In this document: positions 8,776 to 16,792 of the stretch, piece after piece | Layout of the letters: each line of letters starts with the position of its first letter | Position numbering within the stretch: position 1 is the first letter of the stretch | Source of the DNA: Acetobacteraceae bacterium | GTDB lineage: Bacteria > Pseudomonadota > Alphaproteobacteria > Acetobacterales > Acetobacteraceae | Assembly: GCA_025354865.1 (NCBI GenBank) | Contig: JANXMB010000031.1 | Location: 1-41,570 of the forward strand | DNA: 41,570 bases | Direction of reading: 5' to 3' | Program-made: the position numbers and the translations under genes | Notes under the pieces: generated by a model | Database searches by the model: none | What the model was told of the DNA's origin: nothing | The model's input: the letters and a program-made list of their open reading frames with translations, nothing else

Positions 8776-9873
8776 CTACATCTGGGCGTAGGCGCCGTTC
8801 TTCCAGATATACAACACGTAGCCGGATCCTTTCGGATCGCCTTTGGCATCGAATGTCATGGGACCGAGCACGGAAGGCCAGTTGCCGGAGGCTTTCAGCG
8901 CGGCGGCGACTTTCTTCGGGTCGGTGCTTTTGATCTTCTTCGCGGCATCGGCCCAGATCTGCACGGCGGCGTAGGTGTAAAGCACGTAGCCCTCGGGATC
9001 GATTTTCTTCGCCTTGAAGCTGGCGACGACCTCGGCGGCGGCTTTATTCAGGCGCGGATCGGGGGAGAAGGTCATCAACGTGCCCTGACCGGACGCGCCC
9101 GAGATCTGCCAGAATTCGTTGGTCACCAGCGCATCGCCGCCGACCAAGGTTGCTTTCATGCCTTGTTCTTTGGCCTGACGGACGATCAGTCCGGCTTCGG
9201 TATGGTATCCACCGACATAGATCACCGAAATACCGGCATCTTTCATCCGGCTGACGAGGGAGGAGTAGTCCTTCTCCTTCGGCGTGTAGGCGGTATACAG
9301 CGCTTCCTTGCCGCCGGCCGCGTGCAGGGCTTTCTGGGTCTCGTCCGCCAGACCTTTGCCGTAGGTCGAATTGTCGTGCAGGATCGCGATCTTTTCGCCC
9401 TTGAAATGCTTGGCCAGATATTCGCCGGCGACCTTGCCCTGCTGATCGTCGCGGCCGCAGACGCGGAACGTGTTCCAGCCGCCCTTTTCAGTATAGGCCG
9501 GGTTGGTGGAGGCCGGGGAGATCTGCAAAATCCCTTCCTCGCCATAGACTTTCGACGCCGGGATCGAGCTGCCGGAACAGAAATGACCGGCGATCAGCTT
9601 GACCTTTTTGGCGGCCATCTGGTTGGCGACCGACACGGCCTGCTTCGGATCGCAGGCGTCGTCGCCCACTTCCAGCACCAGTTTCTGGCCCAGAATGCCG
9701 CCGGCTTTGTTGATATCTTCGACCGCCTGCGCGGCGCCCGACTTCATTTGTTCGCCGAACGAGGCGTATTCGCCGGTAAGCGGTCCCACGACCCCGATCC
9801 GGACCTGCGCCATTGCGGGTGCGGCGGCGATCGTCGCGATGGCGGCGGCCGCCAGTAAGCTGCGTCTGAACAT
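8776..9873 (-). CDS. Branched-chain amino acid-type ABC substrate-binding protein (LivJ/LivK family)
   Basis: This periplasmic receptor has 365 residues. The signal peptide covers residues 1-22 (MFRRSLL, Ala-rich core, cleavage after PAMA). Typical features follow: IGVVGPLTGEYASFG at the start of the mature protein, the conserved disulfide region GDDACDPKQA, then GHFCSG, and ILHDNSTYGKGLAD. The family binds Leu/Ile/Val and also diverse aromatic and organic acids, so the ligand is open. The start at 9873 has GGGGAGA eight bases upstream. It is divergent from the luciferase-like oxidoreductase. No Liv permease or ATPase genes are in the window. Confidence 0.9.
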   Translation of the reverse strand: MFRRSLLAAAAIATIAAAPAMAQVRIGVVGPLTGEYASFGEQMKSGAAQAVEDINKAGGILGQKLVLEVGDDACDPKQAVSVANQMAAKKVKLIAGHFCSGSSIPASKVYGEEGILQISPASTNPAYTEKGGWNTFRVCGRDDQQGKVAGEYLAKHFKGEKIAILHDNSTYGKGLADETQKALHAAGGKEALYTAYTPKEKDYSSLVSRMKDAGISVIYVGGYHTEAGLIVRQAKEQGMKATLVGGDALVTNEFWQISGASGQGTLMTFSPDPRLNKAAAEVVASFKAKKIDPEGYVLYTYAAVQIWADAAKKIKSTDPKKVAAALKASGNWPSVLGPMTFDAKGDPKGSGYVLYIWKNGAYAQM

Positions 9874-9988
9874 GCGGTTTATCTCCCCGGAGAAATTGGA
9901 GTCGTCGGTGTCCGCGACACTCTAGCGCCGAACCCCGAAACGCGCCAGAAATCCGCGTAACAACCGACGGCATCCAGGAGTTCGCATC

Positions 9989-11152
9989 GTGAAGGCTTCG
10001 CTTTTCTACCTCCCCAGCATCGGCAGCCGCGCCGAGATCGAATCCGGCATGGCCGGCACGCGCCCCGAGCTATACGGGCGTATGCTGCGGGAGCTGTCGG
10101 AGCAGATAAAGCTCGCCGACGATCTGGGCTACGATTCCGTCAGCTTCACCGAGCATCATTTCCATATCGAGGGGTTCGAGGTTTCGAACAATCCGGTGCT
10201 GCTCGACCTGTATTTCGCGATGCAGACCAAGCGCATCCGGGTCGGCCAGCTTGGCATCGTGCTGCCGGCCGCCAACCCGATGCGGGTGGCGGAGGATATC
10301 GCCATGCTCGACCACATGACCGGTGGGCGGGCGAATGCGGGGTTCGCGCGCGGCTATCAGCGGCGTTGGGTCGATATCATGGCACAACAGACGCACGGTG
10401 TCAGCGGCGCCCTGCCGCACCAGCACGATGCGATCGACGCGGCCAATCGCGCGGCGTTCGAGGAAAATTGGACGATCATCAAGAAGTGCTGGACCGAACA
10501 GATGCTGACCCACGACGGGCAGTTCTGGAAAGTGCCGGCGGGCGAGACCCCTTGGACGCTGCCGACCACCGAAAAATGGGGCGCCGGGGTGGAAAACGGC
10601 ATCCTGAAAGCGGTCGGCACTGTGCCGAAGCCGTTGCAGAAGCCGTTCCCGCCGGTGTTCCTGCCGTTCGCGTCGTCGGAGAACTCGATCCGCTGGGCGG
10701 CCCGCGAAGGCGTCACGGCGATCCTGCCGGCGATGCTGCCGGTCTACGAAGAGCCGCTGTACGACGTGTATGCCGAGGTCTCCGGCCGGCCCCGGGTGGA
10801 GGGCACCGCGCTGCTGCGCGACGTCATCATCGCCGACACCGACGAGGAAGCGATGGCCTTGTGGGCCGATTCCGGCCAGTTCACCGGCCGCGCCTGGTTC
10901 GAACCCTTCGGCTTCCGTCGCGGCATGTTGGATCCGAAGACCGGCGAATATTTGACCCCCGAGCAGGCGGTGAAGGAAGGGTATATTCTGGCGGGGACGG
11001 TGGACACGGTGATCCGGGGCCTGGAAGCCAATTTCCGCCGCCAGCCGGTGGAGTGGGTGTTCTGCTACACCTATAACGGGCTGGTCCCGCACGCGAAGCT
11101 GATGCACTCGATTGAGCAGTTTTGGACCAAGGTTATGCCGAAATTCGCGTAG
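9989..11152 (+). CDS. LLM-class flavin-dependent oxidoreductase (luciferase-like)
   Basis: This TIM-barrel monooxygenase of 387 residues is of the bacterial luciferase superfamily and probably uses FMNH2 from a partner reductase, or F420. Typical elements are VSFTEHHFH near residue 50, IRVGQLGIVLPAANPMRVAED (about 80-100, the flavin-site strand) and HMTGGRANAGFARGYQ. The GTG start at 9989 is supported by AGGAG eight bases upstream. The substrate is unknown; the family includes alkanesulfonate and long-chain ketone monooxygenases. It is followed by asd after 67 bp that contain a strong stem-loop, so cotranscription is doubtful. Confidence 0.85.
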   Translation: MKASLFYLPSIGSRAEIESGMAGTRPELYGRMLRELSEQIKLADDLGYDSVSFTEHHFHIEGFEVSNNPVLLDLYFAMQTKRIRVGQLGIVLPAANPMRVAEDIAMLDHMTGGRANAGFARGYQRRWVDIMAQQTHGVSGALPHQHDAIDAANRAAFEENWTIIKKCWTEQMLTHDGQFWKVPAGETPWTLPTTEKWGAGVENGILKAVGTVPKPLQKPFPPVFLPFASSENSIRWAAREGVTAILPAMLPVYEEPLYDVYAEVSGRPRVEGTALLRDVIIADTDEEAMALWADSGQFTGRAWFEPFGFRRGMLDPKTGEYLTPEQAVKEGYILAGTVDTVIRGLEANFRRQPVEWVFCYTYNGLVPHAKLMHSIEQFWTKVMPKFA

Positions 11153-11164
11153 AAACGCTTGCCT

Positions 11165-11197
11165 AGGGGGCGCCGCCCAGGTATCGGTGCGCCCCTT
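11165..11197 (+). terminator. Stem-loop between the LLM gene and asd
   Basis: AGGGGGCGC (11165-11173) pairs with GCGCCCCTT (11189-11197) as nine base pairs including one G-U, around a 15-nt loop. Only a weak TTATC follows. It may end the oxidoreductase transcript or form the asd leader; the AGGAGAG ribosome site starts ten bases later. Confidence 0.45.
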
Positions 11198-11219
11198 ATC
11201 AATCTCAGGAGAGAATACG

Positions 11220-12251
11220 ATGGGCTACAGGGTCGCGGTTGTCGGCGCCACCGGGGCGGTCGGACGCGAAATGCTGAAAACCCTTTATGAGCGCAATTTT
11301 CCGGCAACGGAAGTGATCGCGCTCGCGTCCGGCCGTTCGACCGGTATGGAAATCTCCTACGGCCCCAAACAGGTTTTGACGGTTAAGAACCTGGAAACAT
11401 TCGACTTCACCGGCACCGATATCGGGCTGTTCAGCCCCGGTGCCGCGGTGTCGGCCATTCATGCGCCGCGCGCCGCCGCGCAAGGCTGCATCGTGATCGA
11501 CAACACCAGCCAGTTCCGCATGGACCCCGATGTCCCCTTGGTGGTGCCGGAAGTGAACCCGCATCACCTGAAACAATTCGCCAAGCGGGGCATTATCGCC
11601 AACCCCAACTGCTCCACCATTCAGATGGTGGTGGCGTTGAAGCCGCTGCACGACGCGTTCGGCATCAAGCGGGTGGTGGTTTCGACCTATCAGTCCACCT
11701 CGGGCGGCGGGAAGGAAGCGATGGACGAATTGTTCGCCCACACGCGGTCGTCCTTCGTGCACGAAAAAAGCCCGCCGCAGATCTTCACCAAGGAAATCGC
11801 CTTCAACTGCATTCCGCACATCGACAAGTTCATGGACGACGGGTCGACCAAGGAAGAATGGAAGATGGTGGTCGAAACGCACAAGATCCTCGATCCCGCG
11901 ATCAAGGTTTTCGCGACCTGCGTGCGCGTGCCGGTGTTCATCGGCCACGGCGAAGCAGTCACCGTCGAGTTCGAGAACCCGATCACCGCCGGTCAGGCGC
12001 GGGCCACCCTGCGCGCCGCACCGGGCGTGGAAGTGGTCGATGTCCGCGAAGACGGCGGCTACATGACGCCGTTGGAATGCGCTGGCGAGGACCCGGTCTA
12101 TGTCAGCCGCATCCGCAAGGATCCAACGGTGGACCACGGGATTTCGTTCTGGTGCGTGTCCGACAATCTGCGCAAAGGCGCGGCGCTGAACGCGGTGCAA
12201 ATCGCCGAAACGCTGATCGCCCAAGGCATGATCGTGCAGAAGGCAGCGTAA
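11220..12251 (+). CDS. asd: Aspartate-semialdehyde dehydrogenase
   Basis: Asd reduces aspartyl-4-phosphate to aspartate semialdehyde with NADPH, the branch step to lysine/diaminopimelate, threonine and methionine. The 343-residue protein starts with the Rossmann motif VVGATGAVGREM (residues 7-18). The nucleophilic Cys is at about residue 131 in NPNCSTIQ, followed by YQSTSGGGKEAMDEL. The RVPVFIGHGEAV block carries the catalytic His region. The ATG at 11220 is preceded by an AGGAGAG site; an upstream in-frame start lies inside the previous gene and is not used. Its 3' end is followed by a long perfect stem (12277-12315). Confidence 0.95.
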   Translation: MGYRVAVVGATGAVGREMLKTLYERNFPATEVIALASGRSTGMEISYGPKQVLTVKNLETFDFTGTDIGLFSPGAAVSAIHAPRAAAQGCIVIDNTSQFRMDPDVPLVVPEVNPHHLKQFAKRGIIANPNCSTIQMVVALKPLHDAFGIKRVVVSTYQSTSGGGKEAMDELFAHTRSSFVHEKSPPQIFTKEIAFNCIPHIDKFMDDGSTKEEWKMVVETHKILDPAIKVFATCVRVPVFIGHGEAVTVEFENPITAGQARATLRAAPGVEVVDVREDGGYMTPLECAGEDPVYVSRIRKDPTVDHGISFWCVSDNLRKGAALNAVQIAETLIAQGMIVQKAA

Positions 12252-12276
12252 TCTGCCGACGGCGCTGCTGATCAAC

Positions 12277-12315
12277 CCCAACATCATCCGCGGCCACCAC
12301 GCGGATGATGTTGGG
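12277..12315. terminator. 16-bp perfect inverted repeat downstream of asd
   Basis: The arm 12277-12292 is exactly complementary to 12300-12315, with a 7-nt loop (GCCACCA). It lies 25 bp past the asd stop and between two convergent genes, so it is probably a bidirectional terminator. No U-tract follows on either strand, which is unusual for an intrinsic terminator. The rest of the 224-bp gap (12252-12475) shows no convincing gene. Confidence 0.6.
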
Positions 12316-12475
12316 CGCGGCCGAACGACCGTGCCCGTCGTCGGCATAGCGAGGCCGCTTTGACGGAAGCTGCCTCGGGTGGCGTCCCTCTCATCGCGGC
12401 GGTTTTATCCGGTACGCATAGCGACCTTGCCGAAGCCGCCGTCATCGCTGGCGGCCCCCTCTGCGCGACCGCCGA

Positions 12476-13231
12476 TCAACGGCGGAAGTCGAAACCTTTC
12501 CGTTCCACCTGCCGCACGAGACCGCGCCACTCGTTCAGCCCGTATTCGACCGTCGCCCGGCGCTTCTTGTACCGTTCGGCCGCTTTCTGAATGACAAAAT
12601 TGCCGATGGGGACGGGATCGGCGTTCATCTGCCGCGCCAGCACTTCCAACTCGCATGCCCGTTCGAGCGACCACATGCGCATCATCGCGCCTTGCACCGT
12701 TTCGCCGAACGTCAGAAGTCCGTGATTTTCCAAAACGATGCAACTGCCGTGGGCGCAGGATTTCATCAGCTCGTCGCATTCTTCGACCGACGCCGGCACG
12801 CCGTAGGTGTGGTAAGCGATGTCGTCGTAAACGCCGAGCACATCTTGGCTGATGGGGCGGAGTCCGTTGCGCAGGAGGGAGACTGCGGCGCCGGCACGGG
12901 TATGGGTGTGCAGCACACAGTTTGCGTCGGGCCGCGCCTTGTAGATGGCGCTGTGGATGGTAAATCCGGCGTTGTTGAAACGCCCGCCGGGGGTAAGGAC
13001 GTTGCCGTCCATATCCATTTTCACCAGCGAGGATGCGGTGACTTCGTCGAACATGTCGCCGTAGTTATTGATCAGGAAATGGTTCGGCTCCCCCGGCACG
13101 CGCACCGTCATGTGGGTGTTGATGGTGTCGGTCCAGCCGAGGTGTTCGTTCACATGGTACACCGCAGCGAGTTCGCAGCGAATATTCCATTCCGCTTCCG
13201 ACATTTGCGGCTGTTGCAGGGCTGCTGACAT
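12476..13231 (-). CDS. Class II aldolase/adducin family protein
   Basis: This 251-residue protein is of the fuculose-phosphate-aldolase/adducin fold, which uses a divalent metal held by three His residues. The HTHTRAG motif (about residues 108-114) gives two ligands, and the later His in VLENHGLLTFGE fits the third. Acidic residues near DMFDEVTASSL match the active-site loop. Related enzymes cleave sugar phosphates or act as decarboxylases; an adducin-like non-enzymatic role is also possible. The start at 13231 has GAGGAG eight bases upstream. It lies 68 bp downstream of the alpha-hydroxyacid oxidase on the same strand and is likely cotranscribed with it. Confidence 0.85.
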   Translation of the reverse strand: MSAALQQPQMSEAEWNIRCELAAVYHVNEHLGWTDTINTHMTVRVPGEPNHFLINNYGDMFDEVTASSLVKMDMDGNVLTPGGRFNNAGFTIHSAIYKARPDANCVLHTHTRAGAAVSLLRNGLRPISQDVLGVYDDIAYHTYGVPASVEECDELMKSCAHGSCIVLENHGLLTFGETVQGAMMRMWSLERACELEVLARQMNADPVPIGNFVIQKAAERYKKRRATVEYGLNEWRGLVRQVERKGFDFRR

Positions 13232-13299
13232 TTTAGGACTCCTCAGAGACGATTGTTACGCAAGTTATTGGTGCCAGCGAGCGCGCCGATGGCGACGCT

Positions 13300-14484
13300 C
13301 TACGCCCCAACCATGGTATTCCGTTCACGATCCCCAAAGAATATATCGGTGGAGATCTCATCGATCCCATTGCACCCCGTATACGCCATGGTCTTATCCA
13401 GTTCGGTTTTGATAATGCCGACCGCTTTGGATGCCCCAGCCTCCCCGCCCACTGCCGTACCATACAGTGTTGCTCGGCCCGTCAGCACGCACTTGGCGCC
13501 CAGTGCCACGGCCTTGGCAATGTCGGAACCCCGCCGAACGCCGGAATCCAACAGCACGGTTATTTTGTCGCCGACCGCTTGGGCGATTTCGGGCAGCATG
13601 TCGATCGTTGCGGCGGCGCTATCCATGTTGCGCCCGCCGTGGTTGGAAACGACAATGCCGTCCACGCCGTAGCTGATGGCTTTCAGTGCGTCATCGACTC
13701 GGTTAATGCCTTTCAACATCAGAATGCCGGGCCATTTGTCGCGGAAGATTTTCACGTCTTCCCAATTCAGATTGTCCTGGCGCATGACGTCGAACATTTT
13801 CGGATCGGCCCGCAGCGCGCGTTGATATTGCGGCGGGTAGTTTTCGTTGCGCGGCATGCCGATGGTCGTGAGATATTTGACCAGGACGTTGATAAACCAC
13901 TCCGGCTTGCGCATGATGTCGAAGGTAAAACGCATATTCGGCTGGAACGGGATGTTGAAACCGTTGCGCGCGTTGTATTCCCGGTTCGGCGGCACAATGG
14001 TATCGGTTGTGACGATCAGCGCTTCGAAGCCGGCGTTTTTGGCGCGCTCGATCAGGCCGTAGGACAGGTCGCGCTGCTTCCAGACATAAAGCTGGAACCA
14101 GAGGCGAAAATTGGCTTCTCGAGCGATTTTCTCCATGTTGGTCATGGCGCCGGTCGCGAGGGTGAAGGGGATCTTCGCCTTGGCCGCCGCTTTCGCCAGT
14201 TCCAATTCGCCCTCGTGCCAGCACAGGCCGGCCGCACCGGTTGGCGCAATCGCCATCGGCAGCGCGATTTCCTTGCCGAACAGCGTCGTTTTGGTGCTCC
14301 GGTTGGAAACATCGACCAAAGACCGATGCCGCAGCTTGATCCGTTCGAACGCCGCGCGATTGTTGCGCAACGCCACTTCGTCTTCCGTGGACCGATCCAC
14401 GAACTCAAAAATGGCCTTGGGTAGACGGCGCTTGGCCGCATCCCTGAGATCGAACACATTGTAGCAGTCATCCAGCCTGGACAT
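13300..14484 (-). CDS. FMN-dependent alpha-hydroxyacid oxidase/dehydrogenase (LldD/mandelate dehydrogenase-like)
   Basis: This 394-residue TIM-barrel flavoenzyme oxidises a 2-hydroxyacid to a 2-oxoacid. Most active-site residues are visible: Tyr in WFQLYVWKQR, Asp in TTDTIVPPNRE, Arg in the following YNARNGF, Lys in LMLKGI, the His/Arg pair in VSNHGGRNMD, and DSGVRRGSD for phosphate binding. In the N-terminal substrate loop FEFVDRSTEDE (residues 26-36), Phe28 stands where glycolate oxidase has Tyr24, and GGA is replaced by RST. The ATG at 14484 has AAAGGAG upstream; the longer open frame is not used. The gene pairs with a class II aldolase, which suggests hydroxyacid breakdown. Confidence 0.88.
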   Translation of the reverse strand: MSRLDDCYNVFDLRDAAKRRLPKAIFEFVDRSTEDEVALRNNRAAFERIKLRHRSLVDVSNRSTKTTLFGKEIALPMAIAPTGAAGLCWHEGELELAKAAAKAKIPFTLATGAMTNMEKIAREANFRLWFQLYVWKQRDLSYGLIERAKNAGFEALIVTTDTIVPPNREYNARNGFNIPFQPNMRFTFDIMRKPEWFINVLVKYLTTIGMPRNENYPPQYQRALRADPKMFDVMRQDNLNWEDVKIFRDKWPGILMLKGINRVDDALKAISYGVDGIVVSNHGGRNMDSAAATIDMLPEIAQAVGDKITVLLDSGVRRGSDIAKAVALGAKCVLTGRATLYGTAVGGEAGASKAVGIIKTELDKTMAYTGCNGIDEISTDIFFGDRERNTMVGA

Positions 14485-14553
14485 CGCGGTCTCCTTTGTT
14501 GGACCGATGATGGGGCCGGGGGCGGGCTTGTCAAGCGACTGGGAACATCGATC

Positions 14554-14965
14554 GTGCCGGACGTGACCCGATATGCATTGATTCTGCTGGCGATTGCACG
14601 ACCGGCGGCGGCGCAGACGCGGCAGACAGAGGCCGAGATTTACGCCAAAAACCTCCTGCCGATCTGCCGGGAGAAATACGTCCCGTTGCGCGAACAATGC
14701 GCGGCCAATCGTCGCGCTTTTATCGAGGACACCGCCACGGCCCTGGCCGGAGAACCCGCCGCGATGGGTCGCATGGCCAACCACCTCGGCCCCCACCTGG
14801 CGTCGCCTGCACGCAGCGGTGGAGCCGAACGCTATGACGCGCACGCTGGCAGCGATCGCCTGCGACGGTCTGTCGGAGGCAGATCGCGCCGCCGCCTTCA
14901 GGCAGGCCGATCGACTTCGGGAAGCATGGCAGTCGAAAGCGGGAGAATCGCCCCCATCCAGGTAG
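14554..14965 (+). pseudogene. Small secreted protein gene interrupted by one frameshift
   Basis: Reading from the GTG at 14554 gives a signal-peptide-like start (YALILLAIARPAAA, then Q), followed by a charged domain with two Cys (LPICREKY and REQCAANR). After a run of five C (14790-14794) this frame degrades into Arg/Ser-rich sequence. The +1 frame continues as a plausible protein (TWRRLHAAVEPN, then IACDGLSEAD, then RLREAWQS) up to a stop at 14963-14965. Removing one C joins the two halves into about 136 residues. It could be a true pseudogene, a homopolymer sequencing error or a real frameshift site. I do not recognise the family. Its 3' end overlaps the convergent dioxygenase-like gene by 68 bp. 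Confidence 0.5.
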
Positions 14966-15254
14966 CGTGCAGGGTGTGATCGTCGCGCGGCCGTCCGGCT
15001 TCGGGGTGCAGCAGCACGGTCAGACCCATCCGATTCATCGCAATGAACGGCGCCAAGGTCGCGAATTGGTCGGGTGCGAAGGCAACCTGATACATCGCCG
15101 TCGGATGGGGACCGACGGGAACATCGTGCCAGCGGCCCATGCGGACGGTGAATTTTTCCTCGATCCATTCCCGCAATTGGGCGGCGCGCGGGCGGCTTTC
15201 TGCGTCGTAGTAGATGTGTGCGTGCCACTCGTAGATTTTCGCGGGGTCGATCAT
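14898..15254 (-). CDS. DOPA 4,5-dioxygenase-family protein
   Basis: This 118-residue protein is of the small DOPA-dioxygenase family, which includes extradiol ring-cleaving enzymes of fungi and plants; many bacterial members are uncharacterised. Conserved His motifs are visible: YEWHAHIYYD at the N-terminus, VGPHPTAMYQ in the middle, and LLHPEAG with DDHTLHATWMG near the C-terminus, which could hold the metal. The ATG at 15254 overlaps the TGA of the acyl-CoA ligase (ATGA), so it is the last gene of the catabolic operon and translationally coupled. Ring cleavage of a catechol-like substrate is an inference from the family. Confidence 0.8.
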   Translation of the reverse strand: MIDPAKIYEWHAHIYYDAESRPRAAQLREWIEEKFTVRMGRWHDVPVGPHPTAMYQVAFAPDQFATLAPFIAMNRMGLTVLLHPEAGRPRDDHTLHATWMGAILPLSTAMLPEVDRPA

Positions 15255-16792
15255 GATGCCTCCAGCAAGTGTTTTACGTCGCGTTTCACGACCTTCCCGT
15301 ATCCCGATTTCGGCAGTTCGGGCCAAAAAGCAAAGGTCGCCGGCCATTTGTATTTCGCCAATTTGCCGTCGATATGGGCGAACAAGTCTGCCTCACCGAC
15401 CGACGCGCCTTGTGCCAGAACCAGCACGGCGACACCCGCTTCCCCCCATTTTTCGTGCGGCATACCCACGACACAGGCTTCTGTCACGGCGGGGTGGGTG
15501 AGCAAAACCTCCTCGATCTCACGCGGATAAACGTTCGATCCGCCGGAGATGTACATGTCGGATTCGCGACCGGTGATATAGACAAAGCCGCGCGCATCCA
15601 TGTGGCCGAGATCGCCGGTATGGAACCAACCGAATGCCGTGGCTTTGGCGGTTGCCTCGGGGTTGTTGTGATAACCGACGAAAACCCCGGGCCCGCGCAC
15701 GCAGATTTCTCCGGTGGTGGTCGGCGGAAGATGCGAGCCCTCGGCATCGAGGATGGCGACCTCCATCCCGGTGCGAGGAAAGCCGCAGGAGCCCACCGGC
15801 ATCGCGCTGTCGTCGAGGCTATGCAGAGCCGGCGGCAACACCGTGATATTGCCCGTGACCTCCCCCATGCCAAAATACTGCACCAGGACGGGGCCGAGTT
15901 TTTCGAGCGCATGCACCTGATCGGAACGATACATCGGTGCGCCGGCGTAAATGACGTAGCGCAGCGACCGATGGTCGTAGTGATCCACCGCGTCGTGCCG
16001 GGTCATCATGGTCAGGATGGTTGGCACGGTGAACATGTTGGTAACGCGGTGTTTTTCCACCAGCGACCAAGCCTCTTCGCAATCCAGACGTTCGCCGGAC
16101 AGCAGAATGGTCGCAGCGCCCCGCGCGATTTGCGGCAAAGCATGGATGCCGGCGCCGTGCGAGAGCGGTGCGACCACCAGGGACGCATCGTGCTCCGTTG
16201 TGCCCGGCATCAAATCGCAGAGGTGGTTGCAGACGACATAGTCCATCTGCCCGTGCGTGAGCACGCCCGCCTTGGGCCGCCCGGTTGTGCCGGAGGTGTA
16301 GAAAAACCATGCCGGATGGTCGCGATCGACATCGGCCGGGTGTCGGAAAGGATGCGTTTCAGCCGCCAGCATATCCCAGGTGAGCGGTCCGTCGCCGATC
16401 CAGATCTCCAAGCCGCAGCCGGTGTTTTCCTGCCGAGCCATCGCTGCGTGATCGGGGAAGGCGCTATCGAAAATATGCACGCTCGCCCCGGAGGATACGG
16501 CGAGGTACGAGACCTCCGGCGGGGTGAGGCGGAAATTGGTTGGGACCCAGGTCGCCCCCAGCAGCCAGGTGGCGAACATCGATTCCAACACGGCGTTGGA
16601 ATTACGGGCGTGCACCAGCACCTTATCGCCGTGCTTCACCCCACGGGCCGCCAGGGCGCCGGCGGCAGCCTGCACCCGAGCGGCGAAATCGGTCCAGGTC
16701 CACACTTTATCGCGCCAGACGATGGCCGGCCGGTCGGGGAACCGGCGAGCCGTCTGAATCAGCAGATGGGCGAGATTGGCGGTTGGAATCAG
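15251..16792 (-). CDS. Acyl-CoA synthetase / AMP-binding ligase, non-canonical start
   Basis: This enzyme activates a carboxylic acid to its CoA thioester via an acyl-adenylate. Core motifs are present: FFYTSGTTGRPKAG (P-loop), the YFGMGEVTG adenine region, GWFHTGDLGHMD, GRESDMYISGGSNVYP, and the catalytic Lys in KSGYGKVVKRD at the end. About 513 residues is a normal length. Family homology begins at LAHLLIQTARRFPDRP, immediately after the thiolase stop, but no ATG, GTG or TTG lies there. The frame offers CTG at 16792 (overlapping the thiolase stop as CTGA) or ATT at 16789. The start given is therefore a best guess. Confidence 0.85.
   Translation of the reverse strand: MIPTANLAHLLIQTARRFPDRPAIVWRDKVWTWTDFAARVQAAAGALAARGVKHGDKVLVHARNSNAVLESMFATWLLGATWVPTNFRLTPPEVSYLAVSSGASVHIFDSAFPDHAAMARQENTGCGLEIWIGDGPLTWDMLAAETHPFRHPADVDRDHPAWFFYTSGTTGRPKAGVLTHGQMDYVVCNHLCDLMPGTTEHDASLVVAPLSHGAGIHALPQIARGAATILLSGERLDCEEAWSLVEKHRVTNMFTVPTILTMMTRHDAVDHYDHRSLRYVIYAGAPMYRSDQVHALEKLGPVLVQYFGMGEVTGNITVLPPALHSLDDSAMPVGSCGFPRTGMEVAILDAEGSHLPPTTTGEICVRGPGVFVGYHNNPEATAKATAFGWFHTGDLGHMDARGFVYITGRESDMYISGGSNVYPREIEEVLLTHPAVTEACVVGMPHEKWGEAGVAVLVLAQGASVGEADLFAHIDGKLAKYKWPATFAFWPELPKSGYGKVVKRDVKHLLEAS

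Noticed and set aside
14485-15228. Long N-terminal extension of the alpha-hydroxyacid oxidase
   Set aside because: The conserved protein and a strong ribosome site start at 14484. The extension crosses the divergent small gene and is low-complexity.
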